A stretch of DNA of 64,000 bases from Bacteroidales bacterium (GCA_016715075.1 JADKBK010000003.1:296667-360666), one strand, 5' to 3'. Positions 34,435 through 42,713 are shown, counted from the stretch's first letter. Made by a program: numbers and translations. The notes: generated by a model from the sequence alone, not told the origin.

Positions 34435-35259
34435 ATGAAATCTGTGAAAGGGATATTTCAGCGAACAGAGTTATTGCTGGGGGCTGAAATAATGTCAGAT
34501 ATTGCCGGGAAGAAGATAATTATCTTCGGGATAGGCGGTGTTGGCAGCTGGTGTGCCGAAAGCCTTGTCAGGTCAGGCATATTCAATCTGACCCTGGTTG
34601 ATTCTGACAGGATATGTGTAACAAATATCAACCGTCAGCTTCATGCCACCACCCGGACTGTGGGAGAAGTTAAGACTGATGCCCTTAAAAACAGGTTACT
34701 GGAGATAAATCCTAAAGCCAATATCACTGCAATTCAGAAAATATATAATCATCAAAACCACGATTTTTTCCAGCTGGATCAATATGATTATATCATAGAT
34801 GCCATCGACAGCCTGGGAAGCAAGATCAGTCTTATAAGAAAGGCAACCCGAACTAATGCAGTATTCTTCTCATCAATGGGCGCCTCTATGAAAATTGATC
34901 CGACTAAAATCAAGGTGGCAGAATTCTGGGATGTCATTGGATGTCCCCTGGGTTCGAAAGTGAGGAAGATGATAAGAAAGGGTGACCTTCCTGCAAAGAA
35001 ATTTATGTGTGTATATAGTGAGGAGATGCTGGAATCAAGAGGATCTGGCACTTCCTGCGGTACCGAACAATGTCTTTGTCCAAAAAATCAGGATGCAGCC
35101 GGAGATCCTGTTCTTGCCGACCATGAATGGTGCAGTAAGAAAGCAGTTATAAACGGCACAATAGCCCATATAACTGCTATTTTTGGATTCACTCTGGCAG
35201 GCTTGGTAATACAGGATATTTATACCAGGAATATCAGCGCAAATCCCAAATCTGACTGA
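34435..35259 (+). CDS. tcdA: tRNA threonylcarbamoyladenosine dehydratase (TcdA/CsdL)
   Basis: About 275 residues from the ATG at 34435 (MKSVKGIFQRTELLLGAE); the longer open frame from 34342 is not supported. The ThiF/E1 nucleotide-binding motif is IFGIGGVGSWCAESLVRSGI, followed by LVDSDRICVTNINRQLHATT and GEVKTDALKNRLLEINP. The segment DPTKIKVAEFWDV...CPLGSKVRK and VYSEE are typical of TcdA, which cyclises the t6A37 base of tRNA to ct6A. It is the only plus-strand gene inside the locus and is probably unrelated to the NRPSs. Cys-rich CGTEQCLCP is present near the C-terminus. Confidence 0.88.
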   Translation: MKSVKGIFQRTELLLGAEIMSDIAGKKIIIFGIGGVGSWCAESLVRSGIFNLTLVDSDRICVTNINRQLHATTRTVGEVKTDALKNRLLEINPKANITAIQKIYNHQNHDFFQLDQYDYIIDAIDSLGSKISLIRKATRTNAVFFSSMGASMKIDPTKIKVAEFWDVIGCPLGSKVRKMIRKGDLPAKKFMCVYSEEMLESRGSGTSCGTEQCLCPKNQDAAGDPVLADHEWCSKKAVINGTIAHITAIFGFTLAGLVIQDIYTRNISANPKSD

Positions 35260-35373
35260 AATCCTTCACCAGAGCAAATCTGAGCTGCGCATATCATGTT
35301 AATTTATCCGGAATACCAGCTTCATCAGGTTTAAAACTGAATATGACAAACTCGGAAAATGCAGAGAATTTCA

Positions 35374-36303
35374 TTATGATTTCTGAAGAGAGGGAGTATA
35401 TACTCTGTCGAGCTGGTTCAGAAACTCCTTACCGATCATATCAGCATACTCCTTCTTGCGTGCAATTGAAAGATGACCTCCCTTAAAGTGAACAAGATTA
35501 ACTTTATTTGCATGTGTCTCCCAGCCGTTAAATTCAAAAGCAGGATTAGCCTCCTCAGATCTGAACAGCAATATTTCACCCTCAAACATCCCAGGCCTGT
35601 ATTTCCTGGTTAACTCTCTGTATTTATGTCCAATATAAAAATTTCTCAGAATAACCGGGACTGGTTTATTCAGGAATAAAAAAGCCTTACATACTATCAA
35701 TTGTGCAATGTATCCCATTTTCGTGCGTTCAGGCACCAGTATATTGCTTTTGTTTATTCTGAAGATGTTGTCATGCCATTCTATAGGAACAAAGGTCCGG
35801 GCTGTTTTACTATCAAGCAGAGCAAGAAAAGGCACCTCATAACCTGCTTTCTGCAACTGAACAGCCATTTCAAATGCAAGGATTCCTCCAAATGAGAATC
35901 CACCCAAAAAATAAGGCCCATTAGGAATGACCTTTTGTAATTGAATAATATAATCTGCGGCAAAGGATTCTACACTACCATATTTAATTTTCTCCCCCTT
36001 TGAACCATAATGGAGAAATCCATAGAAGGGCTGATCTTTCCCGAAAAAATCGCTCAGGGGATAGTTCATAACCTCAAAGTATATCAGTGTAAATGGAATT
36101 TTGCTCCCAAGGGGATTTATCGGCATCATATTAACACACTCGGATGGCCAGTAAAATTTTATCAGACTTCCCTTATGTTCTTTCAGCTTTTCAATTAATT
36201 CAGGAGTTATATTATTCTCCGGTCCTTCATAGGTCAGCTTTCCTGCTGAAAATCCAATTTTTATTGACTTTTGATCCAGCTCCTTTAAAAATTCCCCGAA
36301 CAT
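35374..36303 (-). CDS. Second stand-alone thioesterase with TubC-like docking domain
   Basis: A 309-residue paralog of the thioesterase at 23.5-24.4 kb with the same architecture. The N-terminal docking domain reads FGEFLKELDQKSIKIGFSAG, then NITPELIEKLKEHKGSLI, and the thioesterase follows with ESFAADYIIQLQK, GPYFLGGFSFGGILAFEMA (Ser about 137), LLDSKTA and FKGGHLSIA (His). Its ATG overlaps the stop of the preceding one-module NRPS (TAATG), so it is translationally coupled and should act on that NRPS. The two thioesterases differ mainly in the loops after the nucleophile and in the docking-domain surface, as expected if each recognises its own partner or product. Confidence 0.9.
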   Translation of the reverse strand: MFGEFLKELDQKSIKIGFSAGKLTYEGPENNITPELIEKLKEHKGSLIKFYWPSECVNMMPINPLGSKIPFTLIYFEVMNYPLSDFFGKDQPFYGFLHYGSKGEKIKYGSVESFAADYIIQLQKVIPNGPYFLGGFSFGGILAFEMAVQLQKAGYEVPFLALLDSKTARTFVPIEWHDNIFRINKSNILVPERTKMGYIAQLIVCKAFLFLNKPVPVILRNFYIGHKYRELTRKYRPGMFEGEILLFRSEEANPAFEFNGWETHANKVNLVHFKGGHLSIARKKEYADMIGKEFLNQLDRVYTPSLQKS

Positions 36304-39300
36304 TATATTTCACCTTTTATTGTTATCGTATCCGTTTCCGCGAGCGGTTTAATATTTGCAGCTTTAAACAGATTAAAATCAACAATCTCAGCCAGATCCT
36401 TAATACGAGGTCCGTCAAAGAATGTCCTGAGGCTCAGCTGCATGTCAAAAGAAGACTCTATTTTTGAAAACACATTAATCGCAAGCAATGAATTCCCGCC
36501 AATCTCGAAAAAGTTATCTGTAATACTAATGCTTTTAATTTTCAGGACGTCCTGAAATATAATAAGGATCTTCTTCTGAGTTACCGACAATTCCTTATGT
36601 ATAACTTCCTTTTTTTGTTTTTGTACTTCAGGATTTAAAATAAGAGCCTTCCTGTTTATTTTGCCATTTGGCATCCTTGGGAATCCATCGGATTTCACAA
36701 AAAAAGAAGGTATCATATATGATGGCAGGTAATGCCCCAACGATTCTCTGATCTCATCGTCTGCCATTTTAAAGTCATGATCAGTGTTTATGAATGCAAT
36801 CATCCTCTGATCATTCTGTCCAAATTCCTGTACTTTAACAATAGCTTCCTTTATTCCCTTAATATTCATAAGGAGTGACTCGATCTCCCCTGTTTCTATT
36901 CTGAAACCTCTTAGTTTGATCTGGTTATCAATTCTTCCAAAAAGCTCAAGATTGCCATCTTTCAGGAAGCGTCCGAGATCACCGGTTTTATATACAACCT
37001 GATTATTCTCAAAAGGAATAAACTTTTCCTTAGTCAGCTCGTCTCTTTTATTGTAGCCCTTAGTGACGCCGTGTCCTCCGATACATACTTCGCCTATACT
37101 TCCCACAGGAAGTGATTTATTATTCCTGTCAAGAATGTATATCCTGGTATTATCAACAGGTTTTCCTACAAGGATCTGGGCATCAGGATCAGTAATCCTG
37201 AAACAGGAAGACCAAACGGTTGTTTCAGTTGGACCATACATATTCCATAACGACTGAACTGCAGGTAGGAGTTCCTTCACAAGACCCGGAGAAATTGCTT
37301 CTCCGCCGCATAATGCTCTCAGGTTCTTTTTACCTTTCCAACCGCTTTCAAGAAGAAGTGTCCAGGTTACGGGTGTGGCCTGCAAAACGGTAATATTGTT
37401 CAGTTCAAGCAGTGATGCAAGTTTCTGTCCATTAAAGATCTCATCATTTTTTGCAATCACTAAACCGGCTCCGGAGGATAAAGGCAGGAATAATTCCAGA
37501 ACAGAAATATCGAAAGAGAGAGTTGTAACGGCCAATAACAGGTCGTCACCCTTAAAGCCAGGCTTTTTCAGCATGCTTAAAATAAAATTCACCACAGCCT
37601 GGTGATGAACCTTAACGCCTTTTGGCCTGCCTGTGGACCCGGATGTATAAATTACATAAGCAAGTGACTGATTATCGGTTTTTACTGACGGTTTCATTTT
37701 ACCAAATCCGTCAATAGCTGACCTGTCTTTATCAATGGAAATTATTGAATTGCTGCTTAACTGTTGAAATCTATCCGAGAGTGAATTCTCAGTGATCAGA
37801 AATGTCGTTCCCGAGTCCTCAACCATATAATTTATCCTGTCAACCGGAAGGGATGGATCAAGGGGCAGATAACAGCAGCCTGCCTTTAAAATTCCAAGAA
37901 CTGAGACAACCATTTCACATGATCTCTCAAGACATAACCCGATGACTTCACCTTCTTTTACACCTTTTGAGATCAGATATCCGGCAAGCTGATTAGACCT
38001 CTTCTCAAGCTCTTCATAGGAAAGGCTCTCAGAACCTGAGGAGATTGCCGTCTTTTCAGGGTTTAGCAGTGATTGCTGCTCAAAAAGGTTATGAACCAGA
38101 CAATCAGGAATTGGCACGTCAGTATTATTGAAATCGTTGAGATGCGTTGCTTCCCTTTCGGAGATAATGGAAAGTTCAGATATTATAAGATCCGCATTTT
38201 CCCCCATTAATTCCAATAAACGTATAAAATTGTCTTTCAAGCGAATAATTGTCTCCCGCTCCAGCAAATCTACACTGTATTCAATTTCACCCTCAATTTT
38301 ACCTTCATTTTCCCAGATCAGAAATGTTATATCAAAGGGTGAAACACCCTCACTGACATTTATCCTTTCCCCAATGATATTTCCTAATTTCATTGGAACG
38401 GTAAAATGGCTGAACCATGATAGTGATACCTGGAAAAGGGGATTAATACCTGAAATACGCAAAGGTTTAACTACCTCAACAATTTTTTCAAAAGGCAGAT
38501 TTGAACGGGAAACTGCTGCTTTTGCAGCTTTACTTACAGAACCAATGAACTTCCCTATTTCCCTTGTATCATCAATCTTTAAACGTACAACCGACGTATT
38601 GACAAAATATCCGAATATTTTCCAGAGCTTTGGATTCCTGAGCCTTGTCGATACCGGTATGCCGATGCAGATATCATCTTCCCCTGTATATTTATGCATC
38701 AAAAGGCCAACTGCTGATAAAACTGTTTCAAAAAGCGAGGCACCAGAGTTAATGCTGAGATTTCTTAGCCTTGAGCTAATGCCGGCAGGTACATTGAAAC
38801 TCTCCCTGTATCCGAAGCCCGATGAATAATGTCTCCTGTTAAAGTCAAAAGGGAATTTGAGTTCTGAAGGACTGTCTTTTAGATTTTCCTTCCAGAATTC
38901 AATCAATTCACTCTCATTCTGACCATCCGGCAACTGTTTTTCTGATTCTGCAAAATCATAGCATTGAAGTACCAGAGGCTCCAACTCATCTTTATCATTT
39001 ATTAGCAGATCATTATATATTTTACTCAGTTCCTGAACAAATACACGCCTTGAAAAGCCATCAAAAACAATATGATGAATTGTTGCATGAAAATAGTGAT
39101 CATTTTTGCCTGCGCTTAACAGATAGGCCCGGAACAAACGTCCAGTCTCAATATTAATTGGCTTTCTTGAATCTGAAGCGACAAAAGAGTGTATTTTATT
39201 AACTCCTGAATCTGGCTCCTCAGATGAAAAATCAAAAGATTCAATATTTACCTCATGAGGAATAATATCGATAAACGGAATCCCGTCTTTTTGTCTGAAA

Positions 39301-39506
39301 ACAGAAAATACAGTATGCTGCTGTGTGAAAAGCAGATTTATACTCTTCTTAAAAACCGGCACATTCAGGTCACCCTTAAGATGATATGTAAGTTTAAGGT
39401 TATAAGAAGGATTCAACTTATCCTGAAGGTACGATATCCACAACCTGGTCTGATTTCCAGATAAGGGCAGATTCGAAAGTTTTGCCATAAGTCCAATTTT
39501 TCCCAA
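36303..39506 (-). CDS. One-module nonribosomal peptide synthetase (C-A-T)
   Basis: A 1067-residue NRPS. Layout: C 1-450 (HHIVFDG near 146), A about 470-970, T about 975-1045 (IGGNSLLA, Ser near 1004). A-domain cores are intact (YTSGSTGRPKG, YGPTE, YKTGDLGRF, GRIDNQIKLRGFRIE, MPNGKINRKAL). By eye the pocket reads D-I-L-Q-L-G-M-V-W, a well-known Gly code. No epimerase or other domain is fused. The C-terminus ends in TITIKGEI, matching the other NRPS tail, and the gene is coupled to a docking thioesterase by TAATG. A Met at 39488 (MAKLSNLPLSG) is an alternative start. A -7 box lies upstream. Confidence 0.95.
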   Translation of the reverse strand: MGKIGLMAKLSNLPLSGNQTRLWISYLQDKLNPSYNLKLTYHLKGDLNVPVFKKSINLLFTQQHTVFSVFRQKDGIPFIDIIPHEVNIESFDFSSEEPDSGVNKIHSFVASDSRKPINIETGRLFRAYLLSAGKNDHYFHATIHHIVFDGFSRRVFVQELSKIYNDLLINDKDELEPLVLQCYDFAESEKQLPDGQNESELIEFWKENLKDSPSELKFPFDFNRRHYSSGFGYRESFNVPAGISSRLRNLSINSGASLFETVLSAVGLLMHKYTGEDDICIGIPVSTRLRNPKLWKIFGYFVNTSVVRLKIDDTREIGKFIGSVSKAAKAAVSRSNLPFEKIVEVVKPLRISGINPLFQVSLSWFSHFTVPMKLGNIIGERINVSEGVSPFDITFLIWENEGKIEGEIEYSVDLLERETIIRLKDNFIRLLELMGENADLIISELSIISEREATHLNDFNNTDVPIPDCLVHNLFEQQSLLNPEKTAISSGSESLSYEELEKRSNQLAGYLISKGVKEGEVIGLCLERSCEMVVSVLGILKAGCCYLPLDPSLPVDRINYMVEDSGTTFLITENSLSDRFQQLSSNSIISIDKDRSAIDGFGKMKPSVKTDNQSLAYVIYTSGSTGRPKGVKVHHQAVVNFILSMLKKPGFKGDDLLLAVTTLSFDISVLELFLPLSSGAGLVIAKNDEIFNGQKLASLLELNNITVLQATPVTWTLLLESGWKGKKNLRALCGGEAISPGLVKELLPAVQSLWNMYGPTETTVWSSCFRITDPDAQILVGKPVDNTRIYILDRNNKSLPVGSIGEVCIGGHGVTKGYNKRDELTKEKFIPFENNQVVYKTGDLGRFLKDGNLELFGRIDNQIKLRGFRIETGEIESLLMNIKGIKEAIVKVQEFGQNDQRMIAFINTDHDFKMADDEIRESLGHYLPSYMIPSFFVKSDGFPRMPNGKINRKALILNPEVQKQKKEVIHKELSVTQKKILIIFQDVLKIKSISITDNFFEIGGNSLLAINVFSKIESSFDMQLSLRTFFDGPRIKDLAEIVDFNLFKAANIKPLAETDTITIKGEI

Positions 39507-39912
39507 TATGCATCCTGTCCCCGATTTCCCCGACAGATTAATTCAAAGATAGCTCGTTTTTTATTTCCGGAAGGTTGTTCAGGTTTAAATAACAATTATT
39601 AAGCTTCATGAATTTTACGATCTGACTCTTTATCAATGGTTTGCTTTTAAATATATTTCTGGCTCCTGATATAAAACATATCGGGTCCCAATGGTGATCA
39701 AATCATGAAAATCCATTTGGGATCATGAATTGAAATTAAATAAACATTGATATATACAAGAACAAGGTAATATTACCATACGGGTAAAGGATGTACGATA
39801 CTTTCATGAGGAATTTATCCTGCCGGAAATGACTGATCTGTATATCTGGAAACAGATCAATTATTATCAGCCTGACAGATCAGGAAGGAATTAAAATGCT
39901 GACAGAACCTGA
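39507..39912. other. Intergenic region with promoter of the one-module NRPS
   Basis: 406 bp with no gene. It contains the TATCTTTG box listed separately. A small hairpin CCTGA/TCAGG (about 39871-39884) near the NMO end could be a weak terminator. Nothing else was seen. Confidence 0.5.
39544..39551 (-). promoter_or_regulatory. -7 box of the one-module NRPS
   Basis: TATCTTTG on the minus strand is a perfect TAnnTTTG box about 38 bp before the predicted start at 39506. No clear -33 TTTG at the usual distance. Confidence 0.5.
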
Positions 39913-40980
39913 TTACTTACTCTCTTTATATTCTTTCTTCAAAGACTGAAAGATCTCCTTAACCGAAGATATCTTAGTCGCTCTGAAGGCATTACTTCCG
40001 GCAAATGCAAATCCATGCTCAAAATTTCCTTTGAGGGCATTTACCAGAGCAATTATTATACAATAAGGGCTTTTATCAATATCACAGGTCTTAATACATT
40101 TAAAAGGGCATTTTTTAGGTTGTTTTTTTCCATCTCTTACCTTTTGTATAAAGTTGGAAAAGATTGCTCTTCCAGGCATGCCTACAGGGCTCTTGATTAT
40201 TTCAATATCCTTCTCATCAGCATCAAGGAATGCCTGTTTGAAGCCCTGTGAAGCATCACATTCATTGGTAGTTACAAATCGGGTTCCCATCTGGACTCCG
40301 GCAGCTCCCAATTTCATAATATTGTTAATATCCTCTCCTGTATAGATCCCTCCGGCTGCAAACAGCGGGATAGTGGTATTGTATTTTTCTTCAAACAGTT
40401 TCAGTTCACTAACAATTTCCGGGACAAGTTTTTCGAGTGAAAAATTATTATCTCCTATTTGTTCCTCCTTAAAGCCAAGATGTCCTCCAGCCTTTGGTCC
40501 TTCAACAATTACGGCATCAGGAAGATAATTATAGTTCGCCTTCCATTTTTCGCAGATAATTCTGGCTGCTCTGGCTGAAGAGACAATCGGGACCAGCTTG
40601 GTATTGCTCCCCTTTGTCAGGAATGATGGCAGATCAAGAGGAAGCCCGGCGCCGGTAATAATGATATCGACCTTCTCGGATATACTGGTTTTTACCATAT
40701 CAACAAAGTTCGTCATTGCGACCATCACATTGACTCCTATCACTCCAAGTGTTTTATCCCTAGCTTTTCTGATCTCCTCCTGTAGTCCGTGTATACTGGC
40801 TTCAAGATAATTTTCTGAAAAATCCTTGTATAAAAGCCCCAGTCCTGCACTTGATATAACTCCTATTCCTCCTTCATTTGCAACCGCTGATGCAAGTCCT
40901 GAAAGCGAAATACCAACACCCATGCCCCCCTGAATTATAGGGACTGCTACTGCAAGATTACCAATTTTAATTGCTTTCAT
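39913..40980 (-). CDS. Nitronate monooxygenase-family flavoenzyme
   Basis: A 355-residue TIM-barrel flavoprotein of the nitronate monooxygenase/FabK superfamily. The start MKAIKIGNLAVAVPIIQGGM and GLASAVANEGGIGVISSAG give the N-terminal FMN site; the loop VIVEGPKAGGHLG is the family's conserved A-G-G-H segment; GGIYTGEDINNIMKLGAAGVQMGTRFV gives the phosphate-binding part. A C-terminal extension carries CPFKCIKTCDIDKSPYC, a Cys-rich element common to one anaerobe-type clade. The real substrate may be a nitronate or an enoyl-ACP (as in FabK); it cannot be chosen from sequence. It is upstream of the NRPS operon on the same strand but separated by a 400-bp gap, so it is probably independent. Confidence 0.82.
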   Translation of the reverse strand: MKAIKIGNLAVAVPIIQGGMGVGISLSGLASAVANEGGIGVISSAGLGLLYKDFSENYLEASIHGLQEEIRKARDKTLGVIGVNVMVAMTNFVDMVKTSISEKVDIIITGAGLPLDLPSFLTKGSNTKLVPIVSSARAARIICEKWKANYNYLPDAVIVEGPKAGGHLGFKEEQIGDNNFSLEKLVPEIVSELKLFEEKYNTTIPLFAAGGIYTGEDINNIMKLGAAGVQMGTRFVTTNECDASQGFKQAFLDADEKDIEIIKSPVGMPGRAIFSNFIQKVRDGKKQPKKCPFKCIKTCDIDKSPYCIIIALVNALKGNFEHGFAFAGSNAFRATKISSVKEIFQSLKKEYKESK

Positions 40981-41210
40981 TAATTCTTATTGTTCATTTA
41001 AAAAATCAATTCCCCAATGTGAATGTCTGGTGCATTCAGAACAAAGTGCAGGATTTCTGGTATAAAATCCCATTTCCTTAAATTTCCCCATTTAAAAATA
41101 TTACGATTTGGTTTCGGGAACTTCGGATTATTTTCCCTTCTGGATTGATTTTAAATACAGACCGGGCAAAATGCCTGAAAACACTTCGTGGAAAACACTT
41201 TGATAATAGA

Positions 41211-41242
41211 CAAAGGTAGTCATTTTTTAATTATAAGGCAAG
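41211..41242 (-). promoter_or_regulatory. Candidate promoter of the nitronate monooxygenase gene
   Basis: TACCTTTG on the minus strand (41211-41218) is a perfect -7 box, and TTG lies 20 bp upstream as a -33 element. The leader to 40980 would be about 225 nt, which is long, so this is tentative. Confidence 0.4.
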
Positions 41243-41251
41243 TATGGGCTC

Positions 41252-41292
41252 CATGCCAGCCTCCGCCCACTCTTGTGAAACAGGCTGGCATG
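41252..41292. other. Perfect 11-bp inverted repeat upstream of cold-shock gene
   Basis: CATGCCAGCCT (41252-41262) and AGGCTGGCATG (41282-41292) form a perfect stem around a 19-nt loop, between divergent genes. It is not followed by a T-run. It may be part of a long leader, a small RNA or an operator. The 40981-41391 gap holds no other gene. Confidence 0.45.
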
Positions 41293-41391
41293 ATTATTGA
41301 GCGCTAATCATAATAAAATTTAATTTATTGAAAATAAATGTTTTATTCCAATATTAAAGCGTACCTTGGTCCGAATTAATATAATGAAATT

Positions 41392-41583
41392 ATGAGTAAA
41401 GGCACAGTAAAATTCTTCAACGATGCAAAGGGATTTGGATTCATAAAAGAAGAGAGCACACAAAAAGAGTATTTTGTACATTCATCAGGATTAACTGAGA
41501 GTATCACTGAAAATGATGAAGTAACTTTTGATCTGGAAACAGGCAAAAAAGGCTTAAATGCGGTAAATGTTAAACTTGCGTAG
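41392..41583 (+). CDS. Cold-shock protein, CspA family
   Basis: A 63-residue single cold-shock domain. RNP1 is KGFGFIKEE and RNP2 YFVHSSGL, both complete, within MSKGTVKFFNDAKGFGFI. These proteins bind single-stranded RNA or DNA and act as RNA chaperones. It ends in a clear terminator, so it is monocistronic or nearly so. A second, larger cold-shock-domain gene lies 300 bp away on the opposite strand. Confidence 0.93.
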   Translation: MSKGTVKFFNDAKGFGFIKEESTQKEYFVHSSGLTESITENDEVTFDLETGKKGLNAVNVKLA

Positions 41584-41613
41584 TTTATCTGATCGAATAA
41601 TTTAATATTCCTC

Positions 41614-41637
41614 GTCCCGCATATTGCGGGACTTTTT
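41614..41637 (+). terminator. Rho-independent terminator of the csp gene
   Basis: GTCCCGCA (41614-41621) and TGCGGGAC (41625-41632) form an 8-bp stem with a 3-nt loop followed by TTTTT (41633-41637). Confidence 0.85.
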
Positions 41638-41652
41638 ATAAAATTTAAAATT

Positions 41653-41811
41653 ATGTTTGATAAAAAAACAAATATTGTAAAATCACCCGATCTGTCTAAA
41701 TTAAGAGAAGTCATAATTGACCACAGGACAAAGATATACATAGATCCAAATGCAGATATCGAGAAGGCTAAAGAGCGTTATCTCGACAGAATTGCAAAAC
41801 GGAATTTATAA
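41653..41811 (+). CDS. Small 52-residue hypothetical protein
   Basis: An ATG at 41653 opens a 52-codon frame ending TAA at 41809-41811. It encodes MFDKKTNIVKSPDLSKLREV, then a helical, charged segment ending LDRIAKRNL. It is predicted soluble and has no motif I recognise. It begins 16 bp after the terminator of csp, so it may be expressed by read-through or its own promoter. It has normal coding character (Lys/Ile/Asp-rich, amphipathic) but its expression is unproven. Confidence 0.5.
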   Translation: MFDKKTNIVKSPDLSKLREVIIDHRTKIYIDPNADIEKAKERYLDRIAKRNL

Positions 41812-41821
41812 TATTATCAGA

Positions 41822-41842
41822 AAGAATCTGAAACAGATTCTT
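41822..41842. terminator. Hairpin between convergent small ORF and cold-shock-domain gene
   Basis: AAGAATCTG (41822-41830) and CAGATTCTT (41834-41842) form a perfect 9-bp stem with an AAA loop. It lies between two convergent genes and could terminate both, though the T-runs are short. Confidence 0.5.
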
Positions 41843-41864
41843 ATCCATAACAGAGGCAGCCGGC

Positions 41865-42320
41865 TTATTCCTTGAAAAGTTTCACTTTCATTGCAGCCGG
41901 CCCCTTGGCTCCTTTGCCGATTTCAAAAATGACCACATCATTTTCTTTTATCGACTCAAGCAGGCTGTTTACATGCACAAAAACACTTTGATTTGAGCTC
42001 AGGTCGCGGATAAATCCATAACCCTTTGATTTATTAAACGTGGAAACAACTCCTTTTCTTACGAAATCCGGAGAGGATTGAGGATTGTTTTTGGTTATCT
42101 TCAACTCTATACTGTCAACTTCAACATCAATTTTCTTATCAGGATCGGGGGGCGTCGAGGTGATCATTCCAAATTCATCGACATATGCGATCATATCATC
42201 GAAATTGGTCTTTTTTCCTTCAACTTTTTTCTTTGCACGCTTCTGCTCTTTATCTTTCCTCTTCTTATCTTTCTTCTTTCTTACTTCTTTTTTCCCGAAT
42301 GTTTCCTGCGATCTGCCCAT
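41865..42320 (-). CDS. Cold-shock-domain protein with basic N-terminal extension
   Basis: A 151-residue protein with a strongly charged N-terminal tail (residues 1-40: KKEVRKKKDKKRKDKEQKR and similar) followed by an acidic/Pro linker and then a C-terminal cold-shock domain: RKGVVSTFNKSKGYGFIRDL (RNP1), SVFVHVNSLLESI (RNP2). The basic tail probably increases RNA binding. Such two-part proteins occur widely in Bacteroidota. It is separated from the compact csp gene by a small ORF and hairpin. A -7 box TACCTTTG about 130 bp upstream would give a long leader, as in many cold-shock genes. Confidence 0.88.
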   Translation of the reverse strand: MGRSQETFGKKEVRKKKDKKRKDKEQKRAKKKVEGKKTNFDDMIAYVDEFGMITSTPPDPDKKIDVEVDSIELKITKNNPQSSPDFVRKGVVSTFNKSKGYGFIRDLSSNQSVFVHVNSLLESIKENDVVIFEIGKGAKGPAAMKVKLFKE

Positions 42321-42446
42321 ATGTATGTATTAGTCTTATTAATTAAAAAACCATGATCAGCTGAGAAACATGTTGTGTGCAGTGATTAACTAACCGGAAA
42401 AAAGATTAGCAGAATAGTGCGCAAAAACGCAAAGCTGAATCTGCAG

Positions 42447-42454
42447 CAAAGGTA
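42447..42454 (-). promoter_or_regulatory. -7 box of the larger cold-shock-domain gene
   Basis: TACCTTTG on the minus strand is a perfect TAnnTTTG box. The leader to 42320 is about 120 nt, a length seen for cold-shock mRNAs that fold as thermosensors. Confidence 0.5.
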
Positions 42455-42487
42455 CAATAAAATATTGGTAATTACACGATATTCAAA

Positions 42488-42697
42488 TCATATGAGGATA
42501 GAAGCGGGAATTAATCCAAGTAGCATCGATGCATTAAAAAAGGCATCCGTCCAGGACAGATGCTCAAAAATAACATAACCCGCCATTCCGAAAGTAAGTG
42601 ATAAGATCAACAGTACTATTACAGCCAGAAGATGATTAATCATCCTGAGTATAAACTGTACTCTGGTCAGTACCTGTTGTTTTTTTGATTCGTACAT
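42488..42697 (-). CDS. Short two-helix membrane protein, possibly truncated
   Basis: A 69-residue protein with two hydrophobic segments (about 20-45, AVIVLLILSLTFGMAGYVIF, and 55-69). The middle HLSWTDAFFNASMLLG resembles the start of small Bacteroidota membrane proteins of the ion-channel-like hypothetical kind, in which the sequence usually continues with a further helical segment. Here the frame ends two residues after IPASIL. The sequence after the stop shows no continuation in any frame, so it could be a natural short form or a truncated gene. The preceding gene is the T9SS protease, 17 bp away. Confidence 0.45.
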   Translation of the reverse strand: MYESKKQQVLTRVQFILRMINHLLAVIVLLILSLTFGMAGYVIFEHLSWTDAFFNASMLLGLIPASILI

Positions 42698-42713
42698 ATA
42701 AACTGCAGTTTAA

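Noticed and set aside
38128..38829. 233-codon plus-strand frame opposite the one-module NRPS
   Set aside because: Shadow of the NRPS C domain; low-complexity Ser/Pro content and no motif. Similar shadows occur opposite the two-module NRPS, mutS and the oxidoreductases.
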